The notes: a model not told the origin generated them from the letters alone. A stretch of 64,000 nt of DNA from Thermoleophilaceae bacterium (GCA_040901445.1 JBBDYQ010000001.1:62001-126000), one strand, 5' to 3'; positions 41,733-50,368 are shown, counted from the first letter of the stretch. Translations and numbers: made by a program.

Positions 41733-42476
41733 ATGAGCTACGAGGAGCAAGGCGCCGGGTATGCCGCGGTGAGGCGCCCCGACCCGCGGATCGCGGACGC
41801 CGTTCGCGCCGCGCTCGGGGATGTGCGCTCGGTCGTGAACGTGGGCGCGGGCACGGGCTCGTACGAGCCGCACGACCTCGATGTGATCCCCGTGGAGCCC
41901 TCGGCGGTCATGCGCGCGCAGCGGCCGCCCGACACGCCGCCCGCCATAGACGGCAAAGCGGAGGCGCTGCCGCTGCCGGATGGCGCGGCCGACGCCGCGC
42001 TCGCAGTGCTCACCGTGCATCACTGGGAGGAGCCGGCCGCCGGCCTGGCCGAGCTCCTGCGGGTGGCGCGCCGCCGGGTGGTGGTGCTCACCTGGGATCC
42101 CGCCTTTGCCGGTGATCTGTGGCTCGTGCGCGACTACCTGCCGGAGGCGGCGGAGCTCGACCGGGCGCGCTTCCAGCCGCTGGACGATGTGGCCACCGCG
42201 CTCGGCGGCGCGCGCGTGGAGCCCGTGCCCATCCCCCACGACTGCGCCGACGGCTTCCTGGGCGCCTACTGGCGGCGGCCCGAGCGCTACCTCGACCCCG
42301 GCGTGCGACCCGGCATCTCCACCTTCCATTCGTTGCCGCCCGAGGTGGTGCAGCCTGCGCTGGCGCGGCTGGCAGCCGACCTCGCAAGCGGCGAGTGGGA
42401 GCGCCGCAACGCGGAGCTGCTGCACCTCGACGAGCTGGATCTGGGCTACCGGCTGCTGGTGGCCGAGCGCGGCTGA
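41733..42476 (+). CDS. Class I SAM-dependent methyltransferase
   Basis: A 247-residue Rossmann methyltransferase. Motif I is VVNVGAGTGSYEP, motif II-like VIPVEPSAVM, and the post-motif region EALPLPDGAADAALAVLTVHHW is typical of the UbiE/Methyltransf_11 group that methylates small molecules. The ATG at 41733 follows AGGA; the longer frame begins inside the upstream terminator. Its 3' end overlaps the convergent TetR gene by 31 bp. Substrate unknown. Confidence 0.85.
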   Translation: MSYEEQGAGYAAVRRPDPRIADAVRAALGDVRSVVNVGAGTGSYEPHDLDVIPVEPSAVMRAQRPPDTPPAIDGKAEALPLPDGAADAALAVLTVHHWEEPAAGLAELLRVARRRVVVLTWDPAFAGDLWLVRDYLPEAAELDRARFQPLDDVATALGGARVEPVPIPHDCADGFLGAYWRRPERYLDPGVRPGISTFHSLPPEVVQPALARLAADLASGEWERRNAELLHLDELDLGYRLLVAERG

Positions 42477-43105
42477 GCCGCCGCGTCGTCCTCCGCGATC
42501 GCCATCAGGCCGCGGAAGAAGATCTCGAGCATGCGGCCGTACATGCCCGCCGGGATGGCCTCGGGCTCCAGGGCGTGCTCGAGCGCGGCGCCGTTGGCCA
42601 TGGCGAAGGTCATGGCGGCCACCTCGTCGAGCGGCTGCGGCGGCTCGTATCCCAGCTCCAGCGCACGGCGGTCGATGGCCTCCGCCACCGCCTCGCGCAC
42701 CGCGCGGTAGCGGGGCACGAGCTTGGTGGCCACTTCCGGGTTGCGCACGGCGTGGGCCCAGAACTCGAAGAACAGCGGTGTCCAGCGCGGGTCCGCGTCG
42801 AGGTAGTCCATGAAGCCCTCGCCCGCCTTGCGGGCCTGCGCCTGGGGCTCGCCGTCGGAGTCCAGGAGCGCGCGCACCTCCCCGAGGCGGTCCGCGAAGC
42901 GCTCGTCGAGCACCGCCAGGAACAGGTCCTCCTTGCTCTCGAAGTGCGCGTACACCGCGCCCTTCGTGAAACCGGCCGCCTCGGCCACCTCGTCGACCGA
43001 CGCCGCCTGGAAGCCCTGGCGCGCGAACACCTCGGCGGCGGCCTCGAGCAGGCTCGCGCGCGTCTCGGCCTTCTTCTCCGCCCTCGTGAGCCGGCAGCGC
43101 TTCAC
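42446..43105 (-). CDS. TetR family transcriptional regulator
   Basis: A 219-residue regulator: DNA-binding domain AEKKAETRASLLEAAAEVFA and VDEVAEAAGFTKGAVYAHFESKEDL, then a helical ligand domain. The GTG start overlaps the P450 stop as GTGA, making it the third gene of the cyclase-P450-TetR operon; the long upstream frame is a shadow. Autoregulation through the perfect palindrome at 45013-45026 in front of the operon is a reasonable prediction. Confidence 0.85.
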   Translation of the reverse strand: MKRCRLTRAEKKAETRASLLEAAAEVFARQGFQAASVDEVAEAAGFTKGAVYAHFESKEDLFLAVLDERFADRLGEVRALLDSDGEPQAQARKAGEGFMDYLDADPRWTPLFFEFWAHAVRNPEVATKLVPRYRAVREAVAEAIDRRALELGYEPPQPLDEVAAMTFAMANGAALEHALEPEAIPAGMYGRMLEIFFRGLMAIAEDDAAAQPRSATSSR

Positions 43106-44424
43106 GCCGCCACCGGCGCCCGGCGGCGCTCGATGGCGATGCGCGCGCCGTGCTCGGGCACATACGTGATCGTCCGCCGGACGATGCGCTCGCCGTGGCC
43201 GGCCTCGGGCCGCAGCTCGACCTGCGGAAGGACGGTGGCCAGCACCTGGCGCATCTCGAAGAGGGCGAAGCTCGCGCCCAGGCAGCGCCGCACGCCACCG
43301 CCGAACGGGATCCACGTGTAGGTGCCCGGCGGCTCCTCGAGGAAGCGCTCGGGGCGGAAGGCGTAGGGGTCCGGGTAGACGTCCGCGCGACGGTGCATGA
43401 GATAGATGCACGGCACCACCGTGATGCCCGCCGGCAGCACCCGCCCGCCCAACTCGAACGGCTCGGCGAGCTTGCGCACCACGATCGGGAGGATGGGCCG
43501 CAGGCGCAGCGTCTCGCGGATGACGGCGTCGAGGTAGGCGTGCTCGCCCGCGGCCAGCTCGTCGCGCACTCGCTCGAGCACGTCGGGGCGGTGCACGAGG
43601 CGCTCGAAGGTCCAGGCGAGCGCGGTGGCGGTGGTCTCGTGGCCCGCGACGAGCAGGGTCACGAGCTCGTCGCGCAGCTCCTGGTCGGTCATCCCGCGGC
43701 CGTCCTCGTGGCGGGCCGAGAGCAGCAGCGAGAGCACGTCCTCGCGCTCGGCGAGATCGGGGGCCCCGCGCCGCCGGCGGATCTCCTCGAAGATCAGCTC
43801 GTCCACCCGGTCGGAGGTGCGGCGAAACGACGGCAGCCGCTCCGTGCGCGAGATGCCGATGACCGCGAGCAGCAGCAGGCGGTTGCGGTCGCCCGTCCAG
43901 TCCAGGAAGTCGCGCAGAGCGGCGCGCAGACGGTCCAGGCGGCCCGCGTCCTCCACGCCGAAGACCGTGCGCATGATGACCTCGAGGGTGAGCGACTGCA
44001 TGGCCGGCCAGGCCGGGAACTCACGCCCCACGGGCCAGGAGCCGAGCTCGGCCTCCGCGACCTCGGTCATCACCTCGGCATAGCCCTGCATGCGTTCGCC
44101 GTGGAAGGGCGGCAGCATGAGCTTGCGCTCGCGCATGTGCTGGGGAGCGTCGAGCAGGAGCAGCGAGTTGCTTCCCACCAGGGGGCCGAGCACGGAATTG
44201 CCCTCACCCGCCCGCAGCACCTCGGGATCGCCCGTGAACACCTGCTTCACCTCGTCGGGATCGGTGACGAAGACCCAGGTGCCCTCGCGGGCGATGCGCA
44301 CGCTGAACGTGTCCCCGTAGCGGCGCCGGCAGCGTTCCATGAAGTGGGTGGGGCGACGCACCCAGCGGGCGGTCTGCAGCGCCACCGGGAGGCGCGGGCC
44401 GGGCGGGAGCGACGTGGCGGTCAC
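43102..44424 (-). CDS. Cytochrome P450, second paralog
   Basis: A 440-residue P450 with the I-helix AGHETTATALAW, K-helix ETLRLRP, FRPERFL and heme loop FGGGVRRCLG. It closely parallels the P450 at 29239 (LPPGPRLP start, LMLPPFHGE, ELRDELVTLLVAGHETT), so both come from one duplication. Start is the GTG at 44424, overlapping the cyclase stop as GTGA; the open frame upstream is a shadow of the cyclase. Substrate unknown; the coupling to a nucleotide cyclase and a TetR gene is unusual. Confidence 0.9.
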   Translation of the reverse strand: MTATSLPPGPRLPVALQTARWVRRPTHFMERCRRRYGDTFSVRIAREGTWVFVTDPDEVKQVFTGDPEVLRAGEGNSVLGPLVGSNSLLLLDAPQHMRERKLMLPPFHGERMQGYAEVMTEVAEAELGSWPVGREFPAWPAMQSLTLEVIMRTVFGVEDAGRLDRLRAALRDFLDWTGDRNRLLLLAVIGISRTERLPSFRRTSDRVDELIFEEIRRRRGAPDLAEREDVLSLLLSARHEDGRGMTDQELRDELVTLLVAGHETTATALAWTFERLVHRPDVLERVRDELAAGEHAYLDAVIRETLRLRPILPIVVRKLAEPFELGGRVLPAGITVVPCIYLMHRRADVYPDPYAFRPERFLEEPPGTYTWIPFGGGVRRCLGASFALFEMRQVLATVLPQVELRPEAGHGERIVRRTITYVPEHGARIAIERRRAPVAA

Positions 44425-44981
44425 GCCGCGCGTTCCAGGGTGTGTCGGGGGCAGCTGAGCACACGCAGCCGGCACAGAAGGCCCCGGAGCGGAGCGGGCG
44501 CCGGAGGCTCGGGCAGCGTCGCGTAGACGCGAGCGCGCAGCGGCAGGCCGCGGGCGACGGTGAGGCGGCGGCGCAGCGCCGGGCCGCGGCCGTCCATCGC
44601 GGCGCGCACGCCGGCGCCCACGAGCACCTCGCCCGGCCGGGCTGCCGCGCACAGCCGCGCGGCGCGGTTGACGGTGGCCCCGTACCAGTCGCCGGCATGG
44701 GCCACGGCCGGGCCGCACTCGACGCCTATGCGCAACCGCGGCAGCCGGCCGGCATCGGCGTCCTGCCGCAGTCTCTCCGCCAGACGCAGGGCCGAGGACG
44801 GATCGTCCGCGCGGATCATCATCCCGTCGCCGAGGCTCTTGACCGCTTCGGCCCCGTGGGCGGGAAGCAGCGCGCGGATGCGGCTGCCCACCCCGACGGC
44901 CAGACGCGCAGCCTCCGCGTCACCCCGGCGGGCTGTGTAGGCGGTGAAGCCGACGATGTCGACGAACGCGAACGTGTGCAT
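44421..44981 (-). CDS. Class III adenylate/guanylate cyclase domain protein
   Basis: A 186-residue stand-alone cyclase homology domain. The metal-binding Asp pair is D8 (FVDIVGFT) and D52 (SLGDGMM), substrate-specifying positions are K48 and D98 (HAGDWYGAT), which favour adenine, and the transition-state N105/R109 are in VNRAAR. All catalytic positions are therefore present, so it should be active as a homodimer making cAMP. There is no membrane or sensor domain. The ATG is supported by GGAGG 7 nt upstream. It is translationally coupled to a P450 gene. Confidence 0.8.
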   Translation of the reverse strand: MHTFAFVDIVGFTAYTARRGDAEAARLAVGVGSRIRALLPAHGAEAVKSLGDGMMIRADDPSSALRLAERLRQDADAGRLPRLRIGVECGPAVAHAGDWYGATVNRAARLCAAARPGEVLVGAGVRAAMDGRGPALRRRLTVARGLPLRARVYATLPEPPAPAPLRGLLCRLRVLSCPRHTLERAA

Positions 44982-45012
44982 CGGTGAGCCTCCAGTACCG
45001 GAGAGTATTGGG

Positions 45013-45026
45013 ATACCGGCCGGTAT
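45013..45026. promoter_or_regulatory. Perfect 14-bp palindrome in the cyclase promoter region
   Basis: ATACCGG followed by CCGGTAT, with no mismatch. It lies 32 bp upstream of the cyclase start and 64 bp upstream of the divergent precorrin-2 dehydrogenase-like gene. Form and size fit a TetR-family operator; the TetR in the same operon is the natural candidate. Confidence 0.6.
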
Positions 45027-45089
45027 GTCGAGCGGTTGGTCCACAACGAGATCGGCACCCTGGGTACGGCCCCTAGACTCCGTGAGGTC

Positions 45090-45827
45090 ATGCCCGCCCA
45101 GGCCTACGCCGGCAAGGAATGCGTCTGCCAGCTCCGCAAGGGGATCTGCGATCAGAGCTGCGTGAAGGGGATGCTCGAGACCCCCTTCTACATCGCCTGC
45201 CTGAAGCTGTCCGGGCGCTCCTGCCTCGTGGTGGGCGGCGGGGACATCGGCCTGGAGAAGGTCGAGGGCCTGCTCGCCTGCGACGGCGACGTGGTGCTCG
45301 TGGCGCCGGACGCCGTGCAGCCGCTGCGCGACCTCGCCGGCGAGGGCTCGATCCGCTGGGAGCGGCGCGAATACCGACCGGAGGACCTCGAGGGCACGTT
45401 CATGGTCATCGCCGCCACCAGCGACACGGACGTGAACATCGGCATCTTCAACGACGCCGAGCGCCGCGCCATGCTCGTCAACGTCGTGGACGTGCCGCCG
45501 CTGTGCAGCTTCATCCTCCCCGCCATCGTGCGCACCGGCCCGCTGGCCATCGCGATCTCCACCGCCGGCGCCAGCCCGGCGCTGGCCAAGCGCATCCGCG
45601 ACGAGATCTCCGCCTCCTTCGGCACGCCCTACGCCCGGCTCGCAGAGATCCTCAACGAGGTGCGCGGCTGGGCCAAGGGCACGCTGCCCACCTACCAGGA
45701 CCGCAAGGTCTTCTTCGAGTCGATCGTCAACGGCGACCCGGACCCCGTGGAGCTGCTGCGCAGCGGGGACGAGCAGGCGGTGCGCGACATCATCGCCGCC
45801 GCGCAGCGCACCGCATCCCCTGCGTGA
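45090..45827 (+). CDS. Precorrin-2 dehydrogenase/sirohydrochlorin ferrochelatase-like protein with N-terminal Cys cluster
   Basis: A 245-residue NAD-binding protein of the CysG N-domain/Met8 type: [18 protein letters not shown] followed by strands ending [14 protein letters not shown] and [21 protein letters not shown]. It should oxidise precorrin-2 to sirohydrochlorin and may insert iron to give siroheme. Unusually, about 40 residues precede the domain, with Cys at 11, 13, 20, 24 and 37 ([14 protein letters not shown]), a potential metal or Fe-S site. Start ATG at 45090, 10 nt after TAGACT. The methyltransferase and heme genes lie 5-8 kb downstream. Confidence 0.8.
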   Translation: MPAQAYAGKECVCQLRKGICDQSCVKGMLETPFYIACLKLSGRSCLVVGGGDIGLEKVEGLLACDGDVVLVAPDAVQPLRDLAGEGSIRWERREYRPEDLEGTFMVIAATSDTDVNIGIFNDAERRAMLVNVVDVPPLCSFILPAIVRTGPLAIAISTAGASPALAKRIRDEISASFGTPYARLAEILNEVRGWAKGTLPTYQDRKVFFESIVNGDPDPVELLRSGDEQAVRDIIAAAQRTASPA

Positions 45828-45830
45828 CAT

Positions 45831-45864
45831 TCGCATAACTGCACGCTAGAGTGCAGATATGCGA
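45831..45864. promoter_or_regulatory. 34-bp dyad over the promoter and start of the MNT/HEPN operon
   Basis: TCGCATA, 1 nt, CTGCAC, 6 nt, GTGCAG, 1 nt, TATGCGA: 30 of 34 positions are symmetric. The centre contains TAGAGT (45847-45852), the -10 hexamer 6 nt before the ATG at 45859, so binding would block transcription and reach the start codon. The winged helix of the MNT protein is the likely ligand. Confidence 0.75.
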
Positions 45865-46449
45865 ACGAAGCCGCCCGCATTCCTGCCGCTTTTCAGATCG
45901 CAGCTGCAGGCGGAGCTGCTCGCCGCGCTCCTGCTGGACGGCGGTGAGGTCGGCAGTGTGTCGGATCTCGCGAGCCGCACCGGCGCAACCCGCTCCAGCG
46001 TCCATCGTGAGCTCCACCGGCTACTGGATGCCGGAATCCTCGAACGCGAAGGCGTGGGCCGGACTCAGGTCTACCGTGCCGCGGACTCGCCTCTTCGCCC
46101 TCCCTTGACCGAGCTCTTGGAGCGCACCGTCGGCGCGGAGGCGCTGCTCACCCGCCGCCTCGAGGAGCTCGAAGGCGTGGAGACAGCCGCGCTCTATGGC
46201 TCCTGGGCAGCGGGCCGCCTCGGCCCGGGCAGCGACATCGACCTTCTGGTCGTCGGATCCGTGGAATACGAGCCGCTCGTGGCAGCCATCCGCGACATCG
46301 AGCGGCGGGCGGGGCGTGACATCAACGTCAAGCTCTTCCGGCCCGACGAGTACCGGGAGCGCCTGAGGGAGGGCTCCGGATTCCTCCGCACCGTCCTCGA
46401 CCGGCCCGTGCGTGAGTTGGTCGGCAGCCTCCCGCGGAGTGGCAGTTGA
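45859..46449 (+). CDS. MNT-type nucleotidyltransferase antitoxin fused to a winged helix
   Basis: A 196-residue protein. Residues about 15-80 are an ArsR-like winged helix (SVSDLASRTGATRSSVHREL, DAGILEREGVGRTQVYRAA); about 105-165 is a minimal nucleotidyltransferase with the GS…D-x-D motif (YGSWAAGR, then GSDIDLLVVG). MNT proteins neutralise HEPN toxins, in studied cases by adenylylating them. The fused helix offers direct autorepression, matching the dyad over its start. The next gene overlaps by TTGA and encodes the HEPN partner. Confidence 0.85.
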   Translation: MRTKPPAFLPLFRSQLQAELLAALLLDGGEVGSVSDLASRTGATRSSVHRELHRLLDAGILEREGVGRTQVYRAADSPLRPPLTELLERTVGAEALLTRRLEELEGVETAALYGSWAAGRLGPGSDIDLLVVGSVEYEPLVAAIRDIERRAGRDINVKLFRPDEYRERLREGSGFLRTVLDRPVRELVGSLPRSGS

Positions 46450-46859
46450 CGCGCGCGCGTGCCGAGCGCATCGCGGCGGACCCCGACGCGGCAGGACGCC
46501 TTGTCGAACAGGCACGAAGGCACCTCGCGAGCGCTGCGGCCCCTCAGGTGGACGCGGAGAGTGCGTACGGGCTCACCTACCAGGCCGCTCTCAAGGCAAT
46601 GATCGCGACGTTACTCGCGGATGGCTGTCGAGTCGCGGCCGGTGCGGGATCCCACATCGTGACGTTGCACGAGGTTCGGCGACGCCTCGACGCCGAGGCG
46701 GAAGTCCTCGATCGAATCGACCTCGTGCGCCGCACCCGCCACGCCGTCTTCTACGAGGCCGACGAGGTGAGCAGCGAGGAACTGCGCACCGCGACAGGTG
46801 ACGCGACCCACCTCGTGGAGGCGGCCGCCCGCTTCGTCGCCGGAGCGAAGCGGCAGTAG
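46446..46859 (+). CDS. HEPN-domain toxin-like protein
   Basis: A 137-residue all-helical protein starting at a TTG that overlaps the MNT stop as TTGA. The C-terminal half contains [10 protein letters not shown], where the Arg and His probably correspond to the HEPN ribonuclease motif, although the exact R-x4-6-H spacing is not obvious. It forms a HEPN/MNT toxin-antitoxin pair with the upstream gene. Cleaved RNA is unknown. Its stop codon TAG also begins the TAGTCT upstream of moaC. Confidence 0.7.
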   Translation: MTRARAERIAADPDAAGRLVEQARRHLASAAAPQVDAESAYGLTYQAALKAMIATLLADGCRVAAGAGSHIVTLHEVRRRLDAEAEVLDRIDLVRRTRHAVFYEADEVSSEELRTATGDATHLVEAAARFVAGAKRQ

Positions 46860-46869
46860 TCTCGCCGTC

Positions 46870-47352
46870 ATGGGCGAGCTCTCCCACCTCGACGACTCGG
46901 GCGCGGCCCGGATGGTGGACGTGGGCGGCAAGGACGTCACACAGCGGCGCGCCGTGGCCCGCGCGGTCGTGCGCATGTCGAGCGAGACCGCGGCGGCCGT
47001 GGCCGCGGGCGACGCTCCCAAGGGCGACGTCGTGGGCACGGCGCGCATCGCCGGCATCCAGGCGGCCAAGCGCACCGCCGAGCTCATCCCTCTCTGCCAT
47101 CCGCTGCCGCTGTCGTTCGCCGACGTGCGGATCGAGATCGGCGAGGGGGCGGTGCGCATCGAGGCCGAGGCGCGTACGAGCGCGCAGACCGGCGTGGAGA
47201 TGGAGGCGCTCACGGCCGCGTCGATCGCGGCCCTCACCGTCTACGACATGGTCAAGGGGCTGGAGCGCGGGGTCGAGATCGCCGAGGTGGCGCTGGTGGA
47301 GAAGACCGGCGGCAAGTCGGACTGGCGCCGGGCCGGACCAGCTACCGCCTAG
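46870..47352 (+). CDS. moaC: Cyclic pyranopterin monophosphate synthase
   Basis: A 160-residue MoaC. Hallmarks are [26 protein letters not shown] and the [20 protein letters not shown] segment with active-site residues. It converts the MoaA product into cyclic pyranopterin monophosphate, the first stable molybdopterin precursor. The ATG at 46870 follows TAGTCT by 7 nt. Its stop shares CTAG with the convergent lipoprotein gene. A moaB/mogA-type gene lies 0.5 kb downstream; moaA is not in the window. Confidence 0.95.
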   Translation: MGELSHLDDSGAARMVDVGGKDVTQRRAVARAVVRMSSETAAAVAAGDAPKGDVVGTARIAGIQAAKRTAELIPLCHPLPLSFADVRIEIGEGAVRIEAEARTSAQTGVEMEALTAASIAALTVYDMVKGLERGVEIAEVALVEKTGGKSDWRRAGPATA

Positions 47353-47792
47353 GACGAGCCCGGCGGGTCCACGCGAATGAGCTCGATGTAGAGCGCTCCC
47401 TGGTCGCTGTTCACGCGCGCCGCCGCGCGGGTGGCGACCTCGGTGGCGAAGTCGTCGTCCTGGTTGAGCGCTTCCGCGAGGCGAATGGACCTCGCCTGCG
47501 TCAGGCGGGCCACGTCGCCCACCACCCGCACGCGGTCGCCGTCCTCGACGTCCTCCGCCTCGTGCGGGTCCGTCCCGACGAAGACCGCGCCGCCCTCGTC
47601 GCCGAGGATGAAGCCCGCGGGCCCCAGGACGGTGGCGGTGCCGATCAGGCCGACGGTTTCGCCGGGCAGCGGCGGCCGGGCCACCACCTCCGCCAGCGTG
47701 AAGTCCCGCGAGCTGTCGTCGTCATCCCCGCAGCCGGCCGCGAGCAGAGCGGTGGCCGCGGCGACGAGCACGACGGTGGCGCGCAGGATCAT
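47349..47792 (-). CDS. Putative lipoprotein with OB-like domain
   Basis: A 147-residue predicted lipoprotein: signal sequence with lipobox LLAAGC, Cys near residue 21, followed by an Asp-rich linker. The mature part ([49 protein letters not shown]) has the strand pattern of a small OB-type or nucleic-acid-binding-like beta barrel seen in periplasmic proteins. No ligand can be named. It lies between and opposite to two molybdopterin genes. Confidence 0.65.
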   Translation of the reverse strand: MILRATVVLVAAATALLAAGCGDDDDSSRDFTLAEVVARPPLPGETVGLIGTATVLGPAGFILGDEGGAVFVGTDPHEAEDVEDGDRVRVVGDVARLTQARSIRLAEALNQDDDFATEVATRAAARVNSDQGALYIELIRVDPPGSS

Positions 47793-47846
47793 GGGACTCC
47801 CGTTTCACGCACCCCGCCGCGACAAACACCGCTTAACCTGCCGTCA

Positions 47847-48311
47847 ATGCGGGCCGCGGTGATCACGGTTTCCACGTCGCTCGCGCGCGGCGAGGGCGAG
47901 GACGTGTCCGGGCCCGCGCTCGTGGAGCTGTGCCGGGACGCGGGCCTGGAGGTGCTGCACGAGACGGTGGCCGACGACCGCGAGGCGCTCGAGACGTGCA
48001 TGAAGCGGCTCGCGGACCTGCACGACGTCCGCTTCGTCTTCACGACGGGAGGCACCGGCCTGACGCCCGACGACGTGACGCCCGAGGCCACCCGCGCCGT
48101 GATCGAGCGCGAGGCGCCCGGCTTCGCGGAGACCATCCGCGCGGAGTCCCGGGCCCATACGCCGCTGGGGATCCTCACGCGGGGGGTGTCGGGCATCCGC
48201 GGGCGCACGCTGATCGTGAACTTCCCCGGGTCGCCGAAGGGCGTGCGCCAATCCTGGCCGGTGCTGGAGCCCACGCTGCGCCACGCCGCGGAGACGCTCG
48301 AGCGTGAGTGA
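47847..48311 (+). CDS. MoaB/MogA family molybdopterin protein
   Basis: A 154-residue protein of the molybdopterin-binding family with the signature FTTGGTGLTPDDVTPEAT and NFPGSPKGVRQSW. It probably adenylylates molybdopterin before molybdenum insertion. The start at 47847 follows TAACCT by 7 nt; the longer frame is a shadow of the lipoprotein gene. It overlaps ccmA by 8 bp, so a molybdenum-cofactor gene heads the cytochrome c/heme run. Confidence 0.85.
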   Translation: MRAAVITVSTSLARGEGEDVSGPALVELCRDAGLEVLHETVADDREALETCMKRLADLHDVRFVFTTGGTGLTPDDVTPEATRAVIEREAPGFAETIRAESRAHTPLGILTRGVSGIRGRTLIVNFPGSPKGVRQSWPVLEPTLRHAAETLERE

Positions 48312-48987
48312 CACGCGGGCGCCGGCGCTCGAGCTCGCCGGGCTCGAGCGCAACTACGGCGAGCGCCCGGCGCTCGACGGCGTGACGGTCACGGTCGAGC
48401 GCGGCCGCACGCTGGCGGTGTTCGGCTCCAACGGGGCCGGCAAGACCACGCTCCTGCGCGTGCTGGCCACGCTGCTGCGCCCGCACGGCGGGAGCGTGCG
48501 CGTGCTCGCGGCGGAGCTGCCGCGCGAGGCCTGGAAGGTGCGCGGGAAGGTGGGCCTGCTCGGGCACGAGCCGCTGCTCTACCCCCAGCTCTCGGCGCGC
48601 GAGAACCTCACCCTGCACGCACGGTTGCACGGCGTGGGTGAGGAGCGCATCGGCGAGCTGCTGGCCGCCGTGCGTCTGGAGCGGCGCGCCAACGACCCGG
48701 TGCGCGATCTCTCGCGCGGCATGGTCCAGCGCGCCGCCGCCGCCCGCGCCGTGCTGCACGACCCGCCACTGCTGCTGCTCGACGAGCCGCGCGCGAACCT
48801 CGACCCCGTGGCGGCCGATCTGCTCGAGCCGCTCATCGGCCGCGCCTCCGGCCGCGCGCGCGTGCTCGTGACCCACGACGTCGACGGCGGGCTGGCCGAG
48901 TGCGACTCGGCGCTCGGCCTCCGTGGTGGCCGCCAGGTGTTCGCGGGCGAGGCGAGCGCCGAGCTGGTCAGGGAGCTGTACGGGTGA
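48304..48987 (+). CDS. ccmA: Heme exporter ATP-binding protein CcmA
   Basis: A 227-residue short ABC ATPase: Walker A GSNGAGKTTLLRVL, signature LSRGMVQRAAAARA, Walker B LLLLDEPRANLDP. Short size, lack of extensions and the following ccmB, ccmC and ccmD genes identify it as the ATPase of cytochrome c maturation system I, which releases holo-CcmE. ccmE, ccmF and ccmH are not in this window. GTG start overlaps the upstream gene by 8 bp. Confidence 0.85.
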   Translation: MSDTRAPALELAGLERNYGERPALDGVTVTVERGRTLAVFGSNGAGKTTLLRVLATLLRPHGGSVRVLAAELPREAWKVRGKVGLLGHEPLLYPQLSARENLTLHARLHGVGEERIGELLAAVRLERRANDPVRDLSRGMVQRAAAARAVLHDPPLLLLDEPRANLDPVAADLLEPLIGRASGRARVLVTHDVDGGLAECDSALGLRGGRQVFAGEASAELVRELYG

Positions 48988-49658
48988 TCCGCGCCGCCGG
49001 GGCGATCTTCCGCAAGGACCTGCGCATCGAGCTGCGCACCGGCGAGTCCGTGCCCGCGATGGTGCTGTTCAGCGTCATCGTCTTCGTGCTCTTCCACTTC
49101 GGGCTCGACCGCGACCGCCTCGAGGGCGACCTCGCGTCAGGCGTGCTGTGGGTCACGATCCTGCTGGCCGCGGTGCTCGGCGTCACGCGGTTGTTCGCCG
49201 GCGAGCGCGAGAACGGCGCGATCGACGGGCTGCTGCTCGCCCCCATCGACCGCACGGCCATCTTCCTCGCCAAGGCGGCGTCGCTGCTGCTCTACCTCGT
49301 GGCGCTCGAGGTCGTTGCGCTACCGGCGTTCGCCCTGCTGCTGCTGGGCCCGGACCTGCTCGACGCCATGCCCGAGCTGCTGCTCATCGTCGTGCTCGCC
49401 GACCTCGGGCTGGCGGCCGTGGGAGCCCTCGTGGCGGCGCTGGCGGTGGAGACGCGCACGCGCGAGCTGATCGTGCCGCTCATGCTGCTCCCCCTGCTCG
49501 TGCCGGTGATCATCGCGGCCGCGTCGGCAACCGAGCCGCTGCTGGGCGAGACCGCCCGCACGGCGGATCTCGGGCAATGGGTGGCGTTCTTGAGCCTCTA
49601 CGATGCAGTGTTCATGCTGATCTCCCTGGCCGTCTTCGACTTCCTCCTGGAGGACTAG
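48984..49658 (+). CDS. ccmB: Heme exporter permease CcmB
   Basis: A 224-residue membrane protein with about six helices, beginning AIFRKDLRIELRTGESVPAM as CcmB proteins do and containing GERENGAIDGLLLAPIDRTAI. It forms the channel-like partner of CcmA. The GTG start overlaps the ccmA stop as GTGA; an upstream open frame is a shadow of ccmA. ccmC follows after 4 bp. Confidence 0.85.
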   Translation: MIRAAGAIFRKDLRIELRTGESVPAMVLFSVIVFVLFHFGLDRDRLEGDLASGVLWVTILLAAVLGVTRLFAGERENGAIDGLLLAPIDRTAIFLAKAASLLLYLVALEVVALPAFALLLLGPDLLDAMPELLLIVVLADLGLAAVGALVAALAVETRTRELIVPLMLLPLLVPVIIAAASATEPLLGETARTADLGQWVAFLSLYDAVFMLISLAVFDFLLED

Positions 49659-49662
49659 CCCC

Positions 49663-50364
49663 GTGCTCTACGGACGCAACCTGCGCACCTGGGCGCTGGC
49701 CTCCGCCGCGCTCGTGGCGCTGTCCATGGGGCTCGTCTTCTTCTACGCGCCCAACGACGCGGACCAGGGCTTCGTGCAGAAGATCTTCTACGTGCACGTG
49801 CCCATGGCCATCGTGGCGCTGCTGGGCTTCGTGGCGGCGGGGATCATGGCGATCAAGCACCTGCGCTCGGGCGACCGCTCGTGGGACCTGCGCTCCTACG
49901 TCACCATCCACCTGTCGGTCATCCTCGGCGTCGGCGTGCTCATCACCGGCTCGATCTGGGCGCGCGCCGCGTGGGGCCACTGGTGGGTCTGGGACGAGCC
50001 GGTGCTCGTCTCGTTCCTGATCGTCTTCCTCCTCTACTGCGTGTACTACCCGCTGCGCTTCTCGATCGAGGACCCGGACCGCCAGGCGCGCTACTCGTCG
50101 GTGTTCGCCATCGTGGCCGGGGCGTTCGTGCCGCTCAACTTCGCGGCGGTGCGGCTGGCCGAGTCGTTCACCCACCCGCGGGTGCTGTCGCAGACCGGCG
50201 GCAGCCTGCCGGGCGAGATGCGGCTCACGTTCATCGTCTCGATCGTGGCCATGACGGCGCTGTTCGTGACCCTGGTCAAGCTCGAGCTCACCTCGAAGAA
50301 CGCCGCGATGCAGCTCAAGCGGCTGCGCCGCCGGCTCGAGGCGCGGGTCCCAGCGGAGGTCTGA
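49663..50364 (+). CDS. ccmC: Heme exporter/heme-handling protein CcmC
   Basis: A 233-residue membrane protein with six helices. The tryptophan-rich heme-handling motif is WGHWWVWDEP, flanked by two conserved histidines in external loops (YVHVPMA and TIHLSVI). CcmC presents heme to CcmE in system I cytochrome c maturation. GTG start with GGAGG about 9 nt upstream, inside the end of ccmB. Confidence 0.9.
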   Translation: MLYGRNLRTWALASAALVALSMGLVFFYAPNDADQGFVQKIFYVHVPMAIVALLGFVAAGIMAIKHLRSGDRSWDLRSYVTIHLSVILGVGVLITGSIWARAAWGHWWVWDEPVLVSFLIVFLLYCVYYPLRFSIEDPDRQARYSSVFAIVAGAFVPLNFAAVRLAESFTHPRVLSQTGGSLPGEMRLTFIVSIVAMTALFVTLVKLELTSKNAAMQLKRLRRRLEARVPAEV

Positions 50365-50368
50365 CCGG

